Shown here in pieces: positions 6,444 to 8,633 of a stretch of 8,633 nt of DNA. Made by a program: the position numbers and the translations under genes. The notes under the pieces are model-generated. The model saw nothing but the letters and a program-made list of their open reading frames with translations, made no database searches and had not been told where the DNA came from. The stretch comes from Alphaproteobacteria bacterium (GTDB lineage: Bacteria > Pseudomonadota > Alphaproteobacteria > CACIAM-22H2). Position 1 is the stretch's first letter. Every line of letters starts with the position of its first letter. The stretch covers positions 1 to 8,633 of the forward strand of contig VGEI01000137.1 in the NCBI GenBank assembly GCA_016869415.1, in the 5' to 3' direction.

Positions 6444-7407
6444 GTTCGAGCGCATCGCGCGCTACTTTGCTCCGCTGGCGGCGGACGTGCCGGGCGCTCG
6501 GGAGCTGCGCGACGATTGTGCGTTTCTGGAGCTGCCCGAGGGGCAGGAACTCGTCGTCAAGACCGACGCCATTGCCGAAGGCGTCCACTATCTTTCCGAC
6601 GACCCGCCAGAGTTGATCGCGCGCAAGGCGCTACGCGTCAACCTGTCGGATCTCGCGGCCAAAGGCGCCGTGCCACGCTGGTATTTGCTCAATGCCGCAT
6701 TTCGGCGGGATCATGACGATGCCTGGGTCGCCGCTTTCGCCCGCGGTCTGGCAAAAGACCAGGCCGAGTTCGACGTTCGGCTCGTGGGTGGCGATACGAT
6801 TACGGCACCGGGGCCCGCACAGTTCTCGGTCACCGCTTTGGGCACCGTGCGGGCGACCTGGGGTCTGCATCGTAGCGGTGCGCACGCCGGCGACGACATC
6901 TATGTCACCGGCACGATCGGCGACGGCGCGTTGGGCCTGCTGGCGTGCCGCGGCACGCTCACCGGTCTTAAGCCCCGGCAGATCGAGCATCTCGTGCAGC
7001 GCTATCGGCTGCCTTTGCCGCGCGTCGATCTCGGGCATCACCTACTCGGTGTGGCCAACGCAGCCCTCGATATTTCCGATGGCTTGGTCGCCGACCTGGG
7101 GCATCTCTGCGAGAGCTCCGGTCTCGCGGCGACGATCGAGGAGGCGCGTGTGCCGTTGTCGCCCGCTGCGCGGGCGACGCTGGTCCTCAATCCCGCACTG
7201 ATCGAGACCGTCCTGACTGGGGGCGATGACTATGAGATCCTGTTCGCTGCGCCGGGCTCGGCGGCCAAGGTGCTGGAACATCGCGCGCGCGAGGCCAGGA
7301 CCCCCATCACGCGCATCGGCAGTCTCACGGCTGGCAAAGGTGTGCGTGTTGTCGATGCCGCCGGCAAGCCCCGCATCCTGTCGCGCGGCGGATGGACGCA
7401 TTCGTGA
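6418..7407 (+). CDS. thiL: Thiamine-monophosphate kinase
   Basis: ATP-dependent kinase that converts thiamine monophosphate to thiamine diphosphate, the active cofactor; AIR-synthase/PurM-like superfamily, cytoplasmic. The 329-residue product has the expected order of motifs: GEFERIARYF at 8-17, DDCA at 32-35, VVKTDAIAEGVHYL at 46-59, ALRVNLSDLAAKGA at 71-84, LVGGDT at 122-127, VTGTIGDGALGLL at 163-175, the metal-binding DISDGL at 218-223 and GGDDYEILF at 268-276. It ends in GGWTHS, close to the usual ThiL C-terminus. Length is normal. It overlaps nusB by 26 nt and shares a GTGA overlap with the following gene, so all three are probably co-translated from one mRNA. nusB-thiL adjacency is widespread in Proteobacteria. 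Confidence 0.96.
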   Translation: MARGKRSGEFERIARYFAPLAADVPGARELRDDCAFLELPEGQELVVKTDAIAEGVHYLSDDPPELIARKALRVNLSDLAAKGAVPRWYLLNAAFRRDHDDAWVAAFARGLAKDQAEFDVRLVGGDTITAPGPAQFSVTALGTVRATWGLHRSGAHAGDDIYVTGTIGDGALGLLACRGTLTGLKPRQIEHLVQRYRLPLPRVDLGHHLLGVANAALDISDGLVADLGHLCESSGLAATIEEARVPLSPAARATLVLNPALIETVLTGGDDYEILFAAPGSAAKVLEHRAREARTPITRIGSLTAGKGVRVVDAAGKPRILSRGGWTHS

Positions 7408-8087
7408 AGCCGCGGCTAATGCTCGCGGCTGCGCTGGCGCTGGGCGCGTGGACGGCGGCGGCCCAGGCGCAGACTCTGGACGAGCAGGTCCGGGCGTTGT
7501 TGGCCGGGGGGATGACGCCAGAAAATGCCGCCAGTCGTCTGGTTGCCATGGGTGCCTATCCGGAGGACGTCGCCGCGCTCCTCTTTCGCGCGGCACCCAG
7601 GGCAATCCGCGCGGTCGCCTTTGCAGTCGTTCGAGATGGCGCACGAGTACCCGGGACTGCCCTCGTGCCCTTGGCTGCGGAGCTTGCCGGCATTGCCCAA
7701 CCAGCGGCCGTGCCGGCGGCGGCGGCCATTGCCTTGGCCGCGCCGGACCAAATTACGGAGGCGGCTGCGGTCTTGGCGCAGGCTGTGCCTCAGGCAGCGC
7801 CTTTGATCATTGCGACCGTGGCGAAAACCCTGCCGACAGCGACCGCCGCTTGCGCCGGGGCTGCGGCTCGTGCAGTGCCGCAACAAGGAATATTTATCGC
7901 GGCCGCCGCCGCGGTGGCCCACCCGGAAGGCAAGGAGGCGGCCTTTATCGCCGTGGGACAGGCCATAGGCATGCCGACCGAGCGGGTGGCAACACTCGCC
8001 GAAGCGTCTGAGGCGGTGGGTGCCAACGCTTTCCGAGAGGCGGACGAGGCGCTGGCCGGGCTACCCTTGCGCAGCCCGGTACGCTGA
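7404..8087 (+). CDS. Exported Ala-rich helical-repeat protein of unknown function
   Basis: I do not recognise a named family. The start is taken as GTG 7404, which overlaps the thiL stop as GTGA and sits 7 nt after GGATGGA. An in-frame ATG at 7392 would add four residues (MDAF) and is the alternative. A classic signal peptide is visible: KPR at 2-4, a hydrophobic stretch at about 5-16, then TAAAQA with a signal peptidase I site after Ala22. The mature part (about 205 residues) is very rich in alanine, with one Cys (150). Residues 39-75 form short helices, and from residue 100 prolines recur at 14- to 15-residue steps to 174, each starting an Ala-rich amphipathic stretch. This suggests a periplasmic helical solenoid (inference). 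The very different Gly/Arg-rich frame at 7226-8011 is a shadow. Confidence 0.75.
   Translation: MKPRLMLAAALALGAWTAAAQAQTLDEQVRALLAGGMTPENAASRLVAMGAYPEDVAALLFRAAPRAIRAVAFAVVRDGARVPGTALVPLAAELAGIAQPAAVPAAAAIALAAPDQITEAAAVLAQAVPQAAPLIIATVAKTLPTATAACAGAAARAVPQQGIFIAAAAAVAHPEGKEAAFIAVGQAIGMPTERVATLAEASEAVGANAFREADEALAGLPLRSPVR
7701..7973 (+). repeat. Proline-phased 15-residue (45-bp) degenerate repeat within the Ala-rich gene
   Basis: Proline codons fall at 7701, 7743, 7788, 7833, 7878, 7923 and 7974, so the spacing is 42, 45, 45, 45, 45 and 51 bp (residues 100, 114, 129, 144, 159, 174, 191). Each unit reads roughly Pro, three or four polar or small residues, then an Ala/Ile/Val-rich run ending in a small or hydrophobic residue before the next Pro. 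The similarity is at protein level, with no near-identical DNA copies, so this looks like an old repeat under structural constraint. Confidence 0.6.
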
Positions 8088-8095
8088 GCCGGCAT

Positions 8096-8124
8096 TTGAG
8101 CTTGGCGCAGGCCAAGCCTAAAAT
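8096..8124 (+). promoter_or_regulatory. Probable sigma70-type promoter for the FliL-like gene
   Basis: TTGAGC (8096-8101, 4 of 6) and TAAAAT (8119-8124, 5 of 6) are separated by 17 bp. The predicted transcription start is near 8131, leaving a short leader with GAGG at 8138-8141, 7 nt before ATG 8149. This is the best promoter match in the window and implies the tail genes can be expressed independently of the riboflavin operon. Confidence 0.5.
8100..8117. repeat. Perfect 7-bp inverted repeat inside the promoter spacer
   Basis: GCTTGGC and GCCAAGC are separated by GCAG. Beyond a mismatch and a wobble, TTT at 8095-8097 can pair with AAA at 8120-8122. The dyad lies between the -35 and -10 elements, the usual place for a repressor or MerR-type operator. 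As RNA from the upstream gene it could be a 3' hairpin of the Ala-rich gene mRNA, but no T-run follows, so it is not a canonical terminator. Confidence 0.45.
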
Positions 8125-8148
8125 AGAGCCGTGATTCGAGGCCCTAAG

Positions 8149-8544
8149 ATGCTGCGTTTCAGGTTTTGTCACTTTCTGCTGCTCCTGGCCCTCGCGGTGC
8201 CGGGAACTCTGCACGGTGCCGATCCGGCTCTCCCGGGCGTCGATAAACCCATCGGCGTGCGGTTGGACCCGCTGGTTGTGGGCCTGCAGCGCAACGGTGT
8301 GGTCGAGAAGCATGTCGGCTTCGTCGTAGTTCTGGAGGTCGGCAGTATTGCCGCCCAGGCTCGGGTGCAGGAGCTTCAGGCAAAGCTGATCGACTCGTTC
8401 GTGGTCGACATCAACGCGCTCGCCTCGCTACCCAACGCTGTCGATAACAGCATCGACCAGGAGGCTCTGAAGCGCCGGCTAACGGCATCGTGCAATCGGA
8501 TCCTCGGGCCGAATATCGTACGCAATCCGACATTCCCCAGATGA
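8149..8544 (+). CDS. Small exported or membrane-anchored FliL-like protein
   Basis: The 131-residue product starts with basic residues and a strongly hydrophobic segment (about 9-18), followed by VPGTLHGADPA. No ideal signal peptidase site is seen, so this segment may be cleaved or may stay as an anchor. Residues about 34-128 resemble the C-terminal domain of FliL, the flagellar basal-body protein: a VRLDPLVVGLQRNG strand, VGFVVVLEVG at 56-65, a helical ARVQELQAKLIDSFVVDINAL segment at about 71-91 and EALKRRLTASCNRILGP at 105-121. The resemblance rests on pattern and length only. No flagellar gene is visible nearby, so a flagellar role is not shown. ATG 8149 is preferred over GTG 8131 because GAGG precedes it and 8131 falls on the predicted transcription start. 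The stop overlaps the next start as ATGA. Confidence 0.6.
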   Translation: MLRFRFCHFLLLLALAVPGTLHGADPALPGVDKPIGVRLDPLVVGLQRNGVVEKHVGFVVVLEVGSIAAQARVQELQAKLIDSFVVDINALASLPNAVDNSIDQEALKRRLTASCNRILGPNIVRNPTFPR

Positions 8545-8633
8545 ACCCCTGGAACGGTGCAAACCGTAGCAGTCTGCCCGGTTCCGGGGAAGCCATGGGC
8601 GTACAACCCCGTTTCCCCGCTGCTTCCGCCCTG
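8541..8633 (+). CDS. 5' end of an unrecognised gene (partial)
   Basis: An ATG at 8541 overlaps the FliL-like stop codon as ATGA, the same coupling seen at ribE/ribBA and ribH/nusB. The frame stays open for 31 codons to the right edge. The visible residues (MNPWNGANRSSLPGSGEA followed by MGVQPRFPAASAL) are polar, Pro/Ser/Gly-rich and give no family match. A second in-frame ATG at 8595, preceded by GGGGAA at 8586-8591, could be the true start. No function can be assigned from this fragment. Confidence 0.45.
   Translation, partial: MNPWNGANRSSLPGSGEAMGVQPRFPAASAL

Noticed and set aside
7226..8011. Gly/Arg-rich + strand frame overlapping the end of thiL and the Ala-rich gene
   Set aside because: Its translation is low-complexity and has no credible start. 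The competing frame at 7404-8087 has a signal peptide, a GTGA overlap with thiL and phased repeats.
8546..8589. Terminator-like inverted repeat (CCCC plus GGAAC pairing with GTTCC plus GGGG, with bulges) and an inner ACGGT-GCAA-ACCGT hairpin with a GNRA loop
   Set aside because: No T-run follows, and the whole element falls inside the open frame starting at 8541, so a terminator or ncRNA call is not supported. Structure near a translation start remains possible.

Overview
This GC-rich window reads as a chromosomal, vertically inherited cofactor-biosynthesis block of an alphaproteobacterium. The order rpiB-glyA-nrdR-ribD-ribE-ribBA-ribH-nusB-thiL is a classic alphaproteobacterial arrangement. 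I would guess a Rhodospirillales-like lineage, but that is inference. I see no mobile element, CRISPR array, tRNA or rRNA. Every recognised gene lies on the + strand and is tightly packed.

Layout. Positions 1-162 are a leader with no convincing + strand gene. Positions 163-2456 hold sugar-phosphate and one-carbon metabolism plus a regulator: rpiB (ribose-5-phosphate isomerase B), glyA (serine hydroxymethyltransferase) and nrdR (ribonucleotide reductase repressor). Positions 2484-5937 hold the riboflavin genes ribD, ribE, ribBA and ribH. Then come nusB (antitermination factor; E. coli also has nusB directly after ribH) and thiL (thiamine-monophosphate kinase). Positions 7404-8633 are the accessory tail: an unrecognised exported Ala-rich repeat protein, a small exported or membrane-anchored FliL-like protein behind its own probable promoter, and the first 31 codons of an unrecognised gene running off the right edge.

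How the genes fit together. RpiB interconverts ribose-5-P and ribulose-5-P, and ribulose-5-P is the substrate of the RibB domain. RibB makes the four-carbon unit that RibH joins to the pyrimidine made by RibD, and RibE converts the resulting lumazine to riboflavin. GlyA supplies one-carbon units for purines and thymidylate, and NrdR controls deoxynucleotide supply. Several junctions are translationally coupled: ATGA overlaps at ribE/ribBA, ribH/nusB and FliL-like/next gene, GTGA at thiL/Ala-rich gene, and a 26-nt overlap at nusB/thiL.

Most notable points. (1) The GTP cyclohydrolase II half of RibBA has lost its zinc cysteines and other active-site motifs, so it is of the RibBX type, and the first committed step from GTP must be encoded elsewhere. 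(2) The Ala-rich protein has prolines spaced exactly 15 residues apart over five consecutive positions, suggesting a helical repeat. (3) A promoter-like element sits where it would give a leaderless ribE transcript. (4) A 7-bp perfect dyad lies between the -35 and -10 of the promoter for the FliL-like gene. No FMN, TPP or glycine riboswitch is visible. I did not find a clearly novel multi-gene system; the Ala-rich / FliL-like / downstream trio is the least explained part.
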